19,286 bases of DNA, taken from NCBI GenBank assembly GCA_030628905.1, contig DAOVQB010000074.1, positions 1-19,286 of the forward strand, given 5' to 3'. The position numbers were made by a program, and so were the translations under genes. How positions within the stretch are numbered: position 1 is the stretch's first letter; each line of letters begins with the position of its first letter. Under the pieces are notes generated by a model. The model was not told the origin of the DNA and searched no databases. It saw only the letters and a program-made list of their open reading frames with translations. Source of the stretch: DAOVQB01 sp023128935 (GTDB taxonomy: Bacteria > Eisenbacteria > RBG-16-71-46 > CAIMUX01 > WJJG01). This document shows, one piece after another, positions 1-7,200 of the stretch.

Positions 1-136
1 GCTCGAGCAGGCCCGCCAGATGATTGCCTGGGATGGAGCCAACCAGAGCGGCCGCCCGGCCCCACCAGGCACCTACTGGATTCGGTTGGCGGCCGGCAGA
101 ACCACCGCCAGCACTCGCGTGGTGTTGATCCGCTGA
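1..136 (+). CDS. C-terminal end of an exported protein with a FlgD/T9SS-like sorting domain (5' truncated by window edge)
   Basis: An open frame (codons from position 2) runs from the window edge to a TGA at 134-136 and gives 44 residues. The visible peptide contains W-D-G-x-N-x-x-G-R followed by P-A-P-P-G-T-Y-W and ends in short alternating hydrophobic residues and a terminal Ile-Arg. This is the typical last part of the FlgD Ig-like / T9SS type A sorting domain that ends secreted or surface proteins in FCB-group and Eisenbacteria-like bacteria. The rest of the protein lies outside the window, so its function cannot be told. It converges on the gene ending at 182, with only 45 bp between the two stops and no clear terminator in that gap. 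Confidence 0.75.
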   Translation, partial: LEQARQMIAWDGANQSGRPAPPGTYWIRLAAGRTTASTRVVLIR

Positions 137-181
137 AAGCACTCCGCGGGATACGGCTCTTTTCTAAACCGGAGACATTCA

Positions 182-2899
182 TTACCGCACTTGCAGCTTG
201 CGCACCGAGACGCCGTCTGGGCTTGAAAGGCGGGCCAGGTAGATGCCTGGTTCCAGACGGTATTTGGCGAGGTTGCACGAGACCTCGTGATCTCCCGGCG
301 CAAACATGCCGTCGGCCAGACTTGCCAGGCGGCGGCCGGAGACGTCGAAGAGCTGCAGATCCACCTTCCCTGGGGATGTCGTTCTGAAGCGAATGGCTAG
401 CTCATCATGTGCTGGGTTTGGGGATAGATCCAGCACCAGACGCGATGCCCTTGCCAGGCTGCTCGGATGCGCGCCTTCCCCTTCTGCGACGCCTGAAGGA
501 TCAGGGAGCGCATAGTCCCAGATGCCGCGGCCATAGGTGCCGAATCGAACAACGCCGGCCTCAGGCACCCACTCGACGCACCAATACGTTGTCAGGGGCG
601 CCTCGGTACCGATGAGGCTCACCCAGTGACCTGCCCCGGCATCGAAGCCGAAAGGGCCAGCCTCACAAGCTGCGAAGAGCTCCTCGCCCGACTCCCCGCC
701 GAGCGCAAGCCCCAGCACCAGCGTGTTGGGCAAGCCGTCTCCCATGCCTTCCCAGCTCTGACCGCCGTCGGTTGTCCGCCAGACCGGATGATTCAGATAC
801 CCGCTGCCCCCGACATAGGCCACCTCGCGGTCGGCGCGAGAGACCACGAGTGAGGTGCCGTAGAAATAGTGTGCATGCGGCCCGGAAGAGGCATGCGTCC
901 AAGTTCCACCGGCATTGTGCGAGTACCACAACGCCCCGTTGTTGGTCACGGCGTACCAGTAGTTGTAGTCGACAGGTGAGATTGCCAGCGCAGTCAGGAA
1001 TCCTCCTCCAGCTCCAAAGTCCTGGGGAAGCTCCGTCATAGTGTAATAGGACCAGCCCGAGCGTTCGTAGCGCCAGAGGTGATCCCCGCAGAAATAGAAG
1101 ATCTCGGAGTCGAGGGGATCGGCCAGGATGAACGGCATCCAGCTATGTGCGCAGGGCGGGAAATCGAGCTGGCAGAGGTATTGGGGCGCGCTCTCATTGA
1201 TCTGGAGGAGTACAAAGCCGGGATAGACCGAGTAAAGCAGATTGTGATCACGGATAGTCGAGGTCAGATGGCCGTAGTCTCCGCTGATTAGTTGCTCAAA
1301 GGGAAGGTACCCGTTGCGGCCATCGGGCGACGACTGCTGGCTGCTTTCCCCGCCGAGGAGTGACTGCTGATAGCCCTGATCCTGCGAACCGCCGGCAATC
1401 AAGTACGGATCGGTTTGGCTTGTGAAGGTGGAGTAGTACTGGCTGATGGCCAGACCCCACAGGGAGAGGTTCTGAACCGTCTGCCCGCCGTCATAAGACA
1501 CATAGGTTCCACCATCGGTGTTAAAGTAGACGGCTTCCTGTCCACCCACGATATGAATATCCATGCCAGGCAGATCGGCGTGGAGGCGGTTCTCTGGGTC
1601 CCCATAGTACTCCCACCACTCGTTGATTTTGTTGAACGTACCGCCGCCGTCGGTGGATCGATAGCATTCCACGCCGGCGAAGAAGATCAGGTCTGGATTG
1701 GTGATCGAGGCGACCAGCGTTTCCCAGAAATCATTGATGTCGTACCGCCAAACCCAATTCACACCACCGTCGATGGACCGGTAGAGCTTCCAGTCAGAGC
1801 CTTGCTTGAGAGCCGCATAGAAGGCCGGTGCACCGGCCTCGGATCCAGTGAGCAGGACATCATTGGGCCATCCGCAGGGCAGGCTGCCGACCGGATCGAA
1901 TGTGAGGGCCTCATCGGCAGAAACATAGATCGTATTGCTGGACATGACATACAGGGATCCGCCGGCCGTGCGATCGATCCACATGTCGGCGGGGGAATTG
2001 GGGAAGATGTAGCGTGAAGTGAAACTCTGGCCTCCGTCGGTGGACCTGGAGACTATGTGTCCGTACTCATAAGCATGCCCGTTCCACTGGCGGCCCTTGC
2101 ACAGGAAGTAGACTGTCCGGGGTTGTGCTGCATCATGAACAACACGGATCGCACCATAGATAGTCTCCGGCAGCCCTTCAGGCACGACCCAGGTTGACCC
2201 CTCGTCGATGGAAGCATGGATCGTGCTCGAAGCCAGCGTGAGGATCACCTCCGGCTCCCCCGGTCCTGCTCCCGGAGGGGCCACGAGCAGTTGGTAGGAT
2301 CCCAGACCGAGCCCATCAGCCAAGGCTGTCCAGCCATCACCGTCGATGGTAGCGCGCCAGACGCCTCCCAGGTTGGAGCCCACGTACAGCAGCTCGCCAT
2401 CGCTGCTGGGGAATGCAGCGTGAGTTCTCCCAGCGAGGTTGACGCTACCGAGCTCGGTCCAAATGTTGGTGCGCTCGCCGCGATCACAGCGTGCGAAACG
2501 CTCCAGGGAGAGTGCGCGGCGATTGGCCTGCTCGACGGTCCGCCAGTTGGTGCCAGGCGGGCAGAGGTGCAAGCTCTCGATCCACTCCAGGCGGTGGCGC
2601 TTGCGCTCTTTGCGGTCAGCCTTCCAGGTAGCGATCTCAGTGGGTGACGGGATCGAGGCGCCCTCCATTGCGGACCTCCGAGGATCGGTCAGGGACAGGG
2701 GTCGGGGCTCTGTTGTCAGCGAGCGCATGGCCTCGGATCCCTGCTGCCCTGTATCGTCCGCCTGCCAGGCTGCGGGGGCTGGATCGAGCTGATCAGTGGG
2801 CTGGAGAGAGAGCAGCAGAGCTATGCATGCAACGATGCCAAGTATGCCCCCTGAAATTGCCAGCCTTCGCGCCAACCTATTGGCCCGTTGCCTCTGCAT
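182..2899 (-). CDS. Exported Asp-box/BNR (sialidase/VPS10-like beta-propeller) repeat protein with C-terminal sorting domain
   Basis: This 905-residue protein begins at the ATG at 2897-2899, chosen because AAGGGGAG lies just upstream and because a basic N-terminus followed by a hydrophobic segment (about residues 15-33) then forms a signal peptide or anchor; the frame extends 24 codons further upstream without that support. Many Asp-box-like motifs are scattered through the body, for example STDGGQSF, SIDGGVNW, STDGGGTF, SHNAGGTW and TTDGGQSW, which indicates one or two beta-propellers of the sialidase/VPS10/glycoside-hydrolase-74-like fold. The last 80 or so residues hold SPNPAHDE, then LFDVSGRR and EPGIYLARL, a FlgD/T9SS type A sorting module. 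The protein is therefore probably secreted or surface-bound. No catalytic residues could be assigned; an adhesin, a binding protein or a glycan-active enzyme are all possible. Confidence 0.85.
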   Translation of the reverse strand: MQRQRANRLARRLAISGGILGIVACIALLLSLQPTDQLDPAPAAWQADDTGQQGSEAMRSLTTEPRPLSLTDPRRSAMEGASIPSPTEIATWKADRKERKRHRLEWIESLHLCPPGTNWRTVEQANRRALSLERFARCDRGERTNIWTELGSVNLAGRTHAAFPSSDGELLYVGSNLGGVWRATIDGDGWTALADGLGLGSYQLLVAPPGAGPGEPEVILTLASSTIHASIDEGSTWVVPEGLPETIYGAIRVVHDAAQPRTVYFLCKGRQWNGHAYEYGHIVSRSTDGGQSFTSRYIFPNSPADMWIDRTAGGSLYVMSSNTIYVSADEALTFDPVGSLPCGWPNDVLLTGSEAGAPAFYAALKQGSDWKLYRSIDGGVNWVWRYDINDFWETLVASITNPDLIFFAGVECYRSTDGGGTFNKINEWWEYYGDPENRLHADLPGMDIHIVGGQEAVYFNTDGGTYVSYDGGQTVQNLSLWGLAISQYYSTFTSQTDPYLIAGGSQDQGYQQSLLGGESSQQSSPDGRNGYLPFEQLISGDYGHLTSTIRDHNLLYSVYPGFVLLQINESAPQYLCQLDFPPCAHSWMPFILADPLDSEIFYFCGDHLWRYERSGWSYYTMTELPQDFGAGGGFLTALAISPVDYNYWYAVTNNGALWYSHNAGGTWTHASSGPHAHYFYGTSLVVSRADREVAYVGGSGYLNHPVWRTTDGGQSWEGMGDGLPNTLVLGLALGGESGEELFAACEAGPFGFDAGAGHWVSLIGTEAPLTTYWCVEWVPEAGVVRFGTYGRGIWDYALPDPSGVAEGEGAHPSSLARASRLVLDLSPNPAHDELAIRFRTTSPGKVDLQLFDVSGRRLASLADGMFAPGDHEVSCNLAKYRLEPGIYLARLSSPDGVSVRKLQVR

Positions 2900-2956
2900 G
2901 ATTCTCCCCTTGGATGTGGTCTGTTGCCTGAGATCTGCCCATTCGATTGTGCAAGC

Positions 2957-2962
2957 ATTGTA
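2957..2962 (-). promoter_or_regulatory. Possible -10 box for the Asp-box protein gene
   Basis: On the minus strand this reads TACAAT, five of six matches to the TATAAT consensus, about 58 bp upstream of the ATG at 2899. The hexamer 17 bp upstream of it (CTGCAC) is a poor -35. It is the best -10 I see between the tRNA terminator and the gene. Confidence 0.25.
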
Positions 2963-3086
2963 CCCCGCCACCCTACTGGGTGCAGCACAGTACAGTAAGG
3001 ACAGGATCCGGACGTGTGGCGGCAGGCGAGAAGTCGGTTCGTGGTACCTGGGCGGGCGCTGCTCAGGTTTGCGTGGGCCCGGACAG

Positions 3087-3130
3087 GAAAAAGAAGGGGT
3101 TCGAAGAACGCGGCGTTCGTCGAACCCCTT
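3087..3130 (-). terminator. Intrinsic terminator of the tRNA-fMet transcript
   Basis: The arms AAGGGGTTCG and CGAACCCCTT pair perfectly over 10 bp; an inner stem (GAACG/CGTTC) sits inside. Read on the minus strand, the stem is followed directly by CTTTTT. It starts only 7 bp after the 3' end of the tRNA gene, so it ends that transcript and separates it from the Asp-box gene downstream. Confidence 0.85.
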
Positions 3131-3136
3131 GAATCA

Positions 3137-3210
<74 letters not shown>

Positions 3211-3228
3211 CCGAAACAGGAACGGGAG

Positions 3229-3256
3229 ATTAGCGCCCAGAGGCAATGCTTGTCAA
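3229..3256 (-). promoter_or_regulatory. Promoter of the tRNA-fMet gene
   Basis: The minus strand has a perfect TTGACA (3251-3256), a 16-bp spacer, then GCTAAT (3229-3234) as -10. Start of transcription would fall near 3222, about a dozen bases before the mature 5' end at 3210, which suits a tRNA gene. Confidence 0.5.
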
Positions 3257-3383
3257 GCTGCAGAAGCGTCGCAGCAGGACTTCCGCTCTCTTGCGGATGT
3301 GGCTTTCAGGGGGGACACCAGACCGGTTCACGGCTGCGCGGTCGCCCAGCGCGGCAAGACCGTGAAAACCTCACAGAATTATC

Positions 3384-3438
3384 TTGACATACGACTGATC
3401 AAATTTGCAGTTTTACATAAACGATCGTCTGATCAAAT
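3384..3438 (+). promoter_or_regulatory. TetR-gene promoter region with direct-repeat candidate operators
   Basis: An AT-rich island in GC-rich sequence holds a TTGACA at 3384-3389 and two near-identical 13-mers, CGACTGATCAAAT (3392-3404) and CGTCTGATCAAAT (3426-3438), exactly 34 bp apart. The second copy also overlaps the dyad CTGAT-N5-ATCAG. No convincing -10 lies 16-18 bp after the TTGACA. Position just upstream of a TetR gene makes the repeats candidates for autoregulatory operators; this is inferred, not shown. Confidence 0.45.
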
Positions 3439-3469
3439 ATCAGGACTGTCAAGGGAGCGGAGGAAGAGG

Positions 3470-4147
3470 ATGCCTGAGAGGAAGGATCCACCGCCCGGAA
3501 CGAAGCGTCCGAGGCCGAAATCCGAGAGGACCAAGCGTCGCATCCTGGCCGCGGCCGAAAAGCTGTTTGCTGCAAAGGGCTTTTCCGCCACAGGCATGCG
3601 CGAGTTGGCCCGTGAGGCCGAGGTGAACCTGGCCACGATCACCTACTTCTTCGGTTCCAAGAGTGGCCTGCTCGAAACGCTCCTCGATGACATCTTCAAG
3701 GCGTACACTGGACTCATCCGGCGCAACCTCGTCGGCACTGACCCGCTCGAGGTGAAAATCCGGAACCTGGTCAGCGAAGGCGTTGCCTATTTCAGCGCGA
3801 ACCCCGGCCGGTTGCTCATCCTCATTTCCGACATGCATCGCGAGGATCCCGAGATCTCGGATCTCAAGGGGCGGCGCGTGAGTGAGGTCATGGCGATCTT
3901 CCAGCGGGAAGTCGGTGACGTCCTGGCCGCCGAAGGACGCCCCTTCCCAGTCCTGGTCGCGGGCCCCGGCCTGTTGATGCTCATCGCTTCACGCTTCCTG
4001 CTCGCGCCCGTGCAGTCCCGGGCGCGCCCGCAGGCCTACCGCGATCTTTCGCCGGAAGACTATGCCGACGCCATTGCGGATCTATACCTGAACGGCTTAA
4101 AAGGCCTCGGAATGAACACGCAGCGGGAGAGGAACAGCAATGCCTAA
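3470..4147 (+). CDS. TetR/AcrR-family transcriptional regulator
   Basis: A 225-residue protein starting at the ATG at 3470, preceded by GGAGCGGAGGAAG; the open frame extends upstream through the tRNA region but without a believable start. Residues about 20-70 form the TetR N-terminal helix-turn-helix: ILAAAEKLFAAKGF, then MRELAREAEVN and ITYFFGSKSGLLE. The rest is a helical ligand-binding and dimerisation domain typical of the family, with an uncharacterised ligand. Its last codons overlap the ATG at 4140 of the next reading frame, a coupled-operon arrangement, so it probably repressed the downstream operon. That operon has since been largely deleted (see the next feature), so it may now control only itself or distant genes. 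Confidence 0.9.
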   Translation: MPERKDPPPGTKRPRPKSERTKRRILAAAEKLFAAKGFSATGMRELAREAEVNLATITYFFGSKSGLLETLLDDIFKAYTGLIRRNLVGTDPLEVKIRNLVSEGVAYFSANPGRLLILISDMHREDPEISDLKGRRVSEVMAIFQREVGDVLAAEGRPFPVLVAGPGLLMLIASRFLLAPVQSRARPQAYRDLSPEDYADAIADLYLNGLKGLGMNTQRERNSNA

Positions 4148-4858
4148 GCTCAGGAGAAAGATAGAAGCCGGTTTTGAAGGTCTCGCGCGTCTGATCTGCC
4201 GCCGGAGGAGGAACTCCCGACGAGCTTGGACAACTTGCAGTACGCCTTGGCCCTGGACGGCACGCTGGGCCGCTGGGATTTCTCCCTCTACGGCGCTTGG
4301 ATCTTCTATGACCGGCCCACGATTGCGACGACACCCGACGGCCTTCTGCGCACGTACAGTCGCCTGACGATGCAGGGCGCCGCCGCCTGCCTTGCGCAGG
4401 GGAACTGGCTGCTGAAGGGCGAAACCGCCTTCTGGCAAGGCCTCGAGTTCTGGTCGCCGGCGAGCGAGCAGTTCACCCGCCTCGATTTCCTCGTGGGAGC
4501 CGAGTACTCGGGCCTCTCTGAGACGATCGTCGCCCTGGAACTGGTTGACCGCCATCTGCTGGACTATGTCCCGGAACTCCGGGACTGCCCCGAGGATCCC
4601 GTCGAGGACGACGTGCAACTCACCCTGCGCCTGACGCGGGAGTTCATGCACGACCGCCTGAGGGCGACCTTCCTTGTAATGGCGCTGGGTCTTGCCGATG
4701 ACGCGGCTGGCATCGGACGGGTCCAGTGTGACTACGAGTGGCGGGAAGCGCTCATTGCCACCGCCGGGCTCGTGCTCTACCAATCCGGGGACCGCTTTCC
4801 CTACGAGAAGATCGGTGACAACGACCGACTGTTCGTCGAGCTAGAGTACAGCTTCTAG
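4140..4858 (+). pseudogene. Remnant of a DUF1302-like outer-membrane beta-barrel gene, fused to the start of another gene
   Basis: An ATG at 4140 has a good ribosome site (GGGAGAGG) and overlaps the tetR stop, but its frame soon runs into low-quality sequence. From about 4178 a second frame carries a long stretch that resembles the C-terminal part of DUF1302/alginate-export-like barrels: amphipathic strands, WLLKGE, GAEYSG, LYQSGD, IGDNDRLF and a terminal Tyr-Ser-Phe typical of Bam-dependent barrels. The similarity begins before the TTG at 4226, which therefore is not a native start, and there is no signal peptide. The likely reading is an internal deletion that joined the start of the operon's second gene to the tail of a barrel gene. 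In several proteobacteria, DUF1302 genes lie with a TetR regulator and an RND/MMPL exporter. Family assignment is from pattern memory, not a search. Confidence 0.7.
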
Positions 4859-4963
4859 GAAACTGCGGTAGTAGTAGATGTGAGGGGTCGCCACCCGATG
4901 CCAGCAGCTCTTGGCCGTCGGCACGCTGACATCAACCAGCCAGCAGGGCGACCCGCCGCAGGC

Positions 4964-5941
4964 TCAACTAGGCTGGAGGACACGCCACAGTACGTATGTG
5001 ACGTAGCCGAAGAGGAGCACCAGGCCTTCCGTCCGGACGAGTTTCCTCTGGCTCACGGCTAGTGGCAGCAGGATTACGGAGAACAGCGCAAGCAGCAGGA
5101 GATCAATACGTCCCCCATCAGGGACGGGAACGGTCCGTATCGTCGCGGACACGCCGAGAACGAGTAGGAGGTTGAAGACGTTGGATCCAACGACGTTGCC
5201 TAGTGCCAAGTCACAATGACCCCTCATGGCCGCCATCAGTGATGTGGTCAGCTCGGGCAGACTTGTGCCCAGTGCAACGATCGTCAGGCCGATGACCGTC
5301 TGGCTCAGGCCGACCGCTTGCGCGACCCGCGTCGCGCCTGCCACGGTCCAATGACTCCCCAGCAGCACGCCGGTCAGTCCTAGTACCACCAGCGACGAGG
5401 TCAACACCCAATGAATCGACCGGCGTTTCTCGTGTTCGCGCGTGGCTCGTCGCGCGGACGAATCCTTCTGGCGGCTTTTCGAGACACTCCGCGCACCCAG
5501 GCACAAGAAAGCGGCGAAACCAACCAGCAGTAGAATCCCGTCGAGTCGGTTGATTGCATCCGGGGCCCTTCGAAAAAGCGAGTCGCTGGCCAAGAGGATG
5601 GTCAGTGCCGTCGCAACTAGCATGAGGGGTATCTCTTGGATGACGATCGAGCGGTCGACCTTCAGCGTTCTGATGGCCGCAGTCAACCCGATGATGAGAC
5701 CGACGTTCGCGATGTTAGAACCAACCACGTTGCCGAATGTGATCCCAGTCTTCCCCGTGCACGCGGCAGAAATGGCCACCGCCAGCTCGGGTGCGCTGGT
5801 ACCGAAGGCGAGCACGGTCAAACCAATGACTAGCGGTGGCACGCCAAGCTCGCGGGCCAAGGAAGACGCCGCGCGTACCAGCACTTCGGCGCCGACCAGC
5901 AGCACCGCCAACCCCGCAATGAGGATGAGCGCTGAGTTCAT
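4964..5941 (-). CDS. CaCA-family Na+/Ca2+ (K+-independent) exchanger, YrbG-like
   Basis: A 325-residue inner-membrane antiporter. The ATG at 5939-5941 is preceded by GGGGGTGAG; a GTG immediately upstream is possible but leaves a poorer spacing. Two inverted alpha-repeats are clear: near residues 47-90 FGTSAPEL followed by GNVVGSNIANVG, and near residues 225-265 LGTSLPEL followed by GNVVGSNVFNLL. The conserved Glu and Asn/Ser residues of these repeats form the cation-binding site. Ten or so hydrophobic segments flank a basic cytoplasmic loop around residues 150-175. Length matches the bacterial YrbG group. It is coupled to the upstream stress-protein remnant, whose TGA lies 4 bp before the ATG, so it was the last gene of that transcript. 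Physiological ion (Ca2+ or other) is not predictable. Confidence 0.93.
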   Translation of the reverse strand: MNSALILIAGLAVLLVGAEVLVRAASSLARELGVPPLVIGLTVLAFGTSAPELAVAISAACTGKTGITFGNVVGSNIANVGLIIGLTAAIRTLKVDRSIVIQEIPLMLVATALTILLASDSLFRRAPDAINRLDGILLLVGFAAFLCLGARSVSKSRQKDSSARRATREHEKRRSIHWVLTSSLVVLGLTGVLLGSHWTVAGATRVAQAVGLSQTVIGLTIVALGTSLPELTTSLMAAMRGHCDLALGNVVGSNVFNLLLVLGVSATIRTVPVPDGGRIDLLLLALFSVILLPLAVSQRKLVRTEGLVLLFGYVTYVLWRVLQPS

Positions 5942-5944
5942 CAC

Positions 5945-6402
5945 TCACCCCCTGACGACCCAGACCGAACACCGGGCGTGATACATGACGCGATTGCTCA
6001 CACTTCCAAAGAGAAACCTCTCAATCCCGCTCCTCCCCTTGTAACCCCCCTTCCTCTTCTGGAGCCACTTGGGGCTCAGTTGCTGAAGGATGTCCGTGCG
6101 GAAGAACTTGATGAGCGGCAGAACCGTTCGCACGGCCGGCAGAACCGTCCACCCGACATCTGCGAATCGTGCTGCCTCTTGTCTCACAATGTGCTCTGCT
6201 TGCTGTCGCGGCGAGCCGGGGACATGGCGCGACATTCCAGCCTCCCCGATGTGGCTGGCCATCCGCACCACCACCAGAACGACCAGATTGGTCGCGGGCG
6301 CCAGAAACGACAGGCGCCTAAGCAGATCGGCGGAGCTGCGGAATGCCGCGAACCATCTGTTGCCAGCTGGATCCTGATTGCGTCGTCTCCTATTCCTAGC
6401 AA
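5945..6402 (-). pseudogene. Universal stress protein (UspA-type) gene broken by frameshifts
   Basis: The pieces of a Usp domain are present in order but in different frames. The N-terminal strand with LATDGSRHSAA lies at about 6330-6375; reading must shift near 6335 to continue as ADLLRRLSFLAPATNLVVL and then AARFADVGWTV. It must shift again near 6120 to pick up HGHP and APEEEG, and once more near 6050 to reach GRSGIERFLFGSVSNRV, the nucleotide-binding signature, and the final CSVWVV strand. A normal Usp is about 145-160 residues and uninterrupted. Three separate lesions make sequencing error less likely than decay, though errors cannot be excluded. It directly precedes and is coupled to the exchanger gene, a common pairing of Usp genes with ion transporters. 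Confidence 0.78.
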
Positions 6403-6457
6403 ATACTCCCAAACTGACGACTGCAGAACTCACAGGGCTGCCGCCACTTGCTGCCCA

Positions 6458-6640
6458 CTATAGCGTGATGGGTGATGCAAATCCATCTGGCTTGACCGTC
6501 AGAACCGAACAGTCCACCTGAGCAAGGATCGTCTCGGCAGTGTTGCCGATGAGGAACCCAGGTAGCCCAGTTCGACACACAGTCCCCGTGACAATGAGAT
6601 CAAAATACCTGTCACGGGCCAACTGGCCACAGCTATCCTC
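6458..6640 (-). pseudogene. C-terminal fragment of a second universal stress protein (UspE-like)
   Basis: Ending at the TAG at 6458-6460, this frame reads QLARDRYFDLIV, then GTVCRTGLPGFLIGNTAE and VDCSVLTVKPDGF. This is the closing part of tandem-domain UspE-like proteins, including their characteristic G-x-x-x-R-T-G-x-P-G-F-x-I-G-N-T-A-E signature. Upstream of about 6640 the frame loses all similarity and there is no start codon with a ribosome site, so most of the gene is missing. It lies between the division gene that ends at 6697 and the other broken Usp gene. Confidence 0.72.
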
Positions 6641-6696
6641 GAGATTCGACCGAGAACTTCCACATGCGCTGGAGGTCTCTTGCGAGATGCGCTGGT

Positions 6697-7182
6697 CTAC
6701 GGGATCCGGCTGTGGATCTTGACCCTCTGGCCACGCCTCTCGGAGAAGGTCTCAGTTCCATGTTGCTCCGCATGATCCAACTGCCGCCAATCTTCTTCGT
6801 CATGGGGAAGCAGGTAGATCCTTTCGTTCTTGTGGGCGAAACCGAACTGCTCCCGAGCCACCCTCTCCAGAAGAAAGGGATCGCCTGCCTCCATGGCGAC
6901 AAGGACTCGATCGAGAGAGTCGCTGGTGGCTGCTGCTTGTCGGATCGCGTTTTCTAGCCGGGCTGTCTGACCCCGTAGCTTCAGGAGATGGACGAATCCG
7001 CCGGGGTTCAGAAGGAGGGAGTATGCGGTCCAGGCGACAAAACCGGCCAGGGCAAAGCGGCGCCATTGCTCACGGCTGGAACGCCAGATTTTTCGCAGGA
7101 AGAGACCTTCGGAACTCGATCCCAAACCAGCTCTCCGGTCGTTCCATTCTCCGGAGGTTCGTTTGCTGCCCCCAGTCCTCAT
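6697..7182 (-). CDS. ftsB: FtsB/DivIC-type septum formation protein
   Basis: A 161-residue single-pass membrane protein. The ATG at 7180-7182 has AGGA seven bases upstream. A basic N-terminal tail of about 42 residues precedes one transmembrane segment (about 43-60) and a short coiled coil (about 62-95, LLKLRGQTARLENAIRQ). The conserved C-terminal FtsB/DivIC block follows, with DPFLLERVAREQFG and ERIYLLP. FtsB proteins link FtsQ and FtsL in the divisome and act on the outside of the inner membrane. It starts 18 bp after the enolase stop; eno-ftsB is a widely conserved gene pair, which supports the assignment. The N-terminal tail is longer than in E. coli, and a roughly 25-residue C-terminal extension has no recognisable similarity. 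Confidence 0.87.
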   Translation of the reverse strand: MRTGGSKRTSGEWNDRRAGLGSSSEGLFLRKIWRSSREQWRRFALAGFVAWTAYSLLLNPGGFVHLLKLRGQTARLENAIRQAAATSDSLDRVLVAMEAGDPFLLERVAREQFGFAHKNERIYLLPHDEEDWRQLDHAEQHGTETFSERRGQRVKIHSRIP

Positions 7183-7200
7183 TGCAGTCCTATATGCTTT

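Noticed and set aside
1415..2017. 200-codon plus-strand open frame inside the Asp-box gene
   Set aside because: The opposite strand carries repeated Asp-box motifs and a continuous 905-residue protein; this frame has no supporting features.
4097..4783. 228-codon minus-strand open frame opposite the barrel remnant
   Set aside because: It is antisense to a stretch with clear barrel-protein character, has no ribosome site and shows no recognisable domain.
4226..4858. TTG at 4226 as a genuine start of an intact 210-residue protein
   Set aside because: Barrel-like similarity already runs upstream of it, there is no signal peptide, and the nearest AGGAGGA is about 14 bases away.
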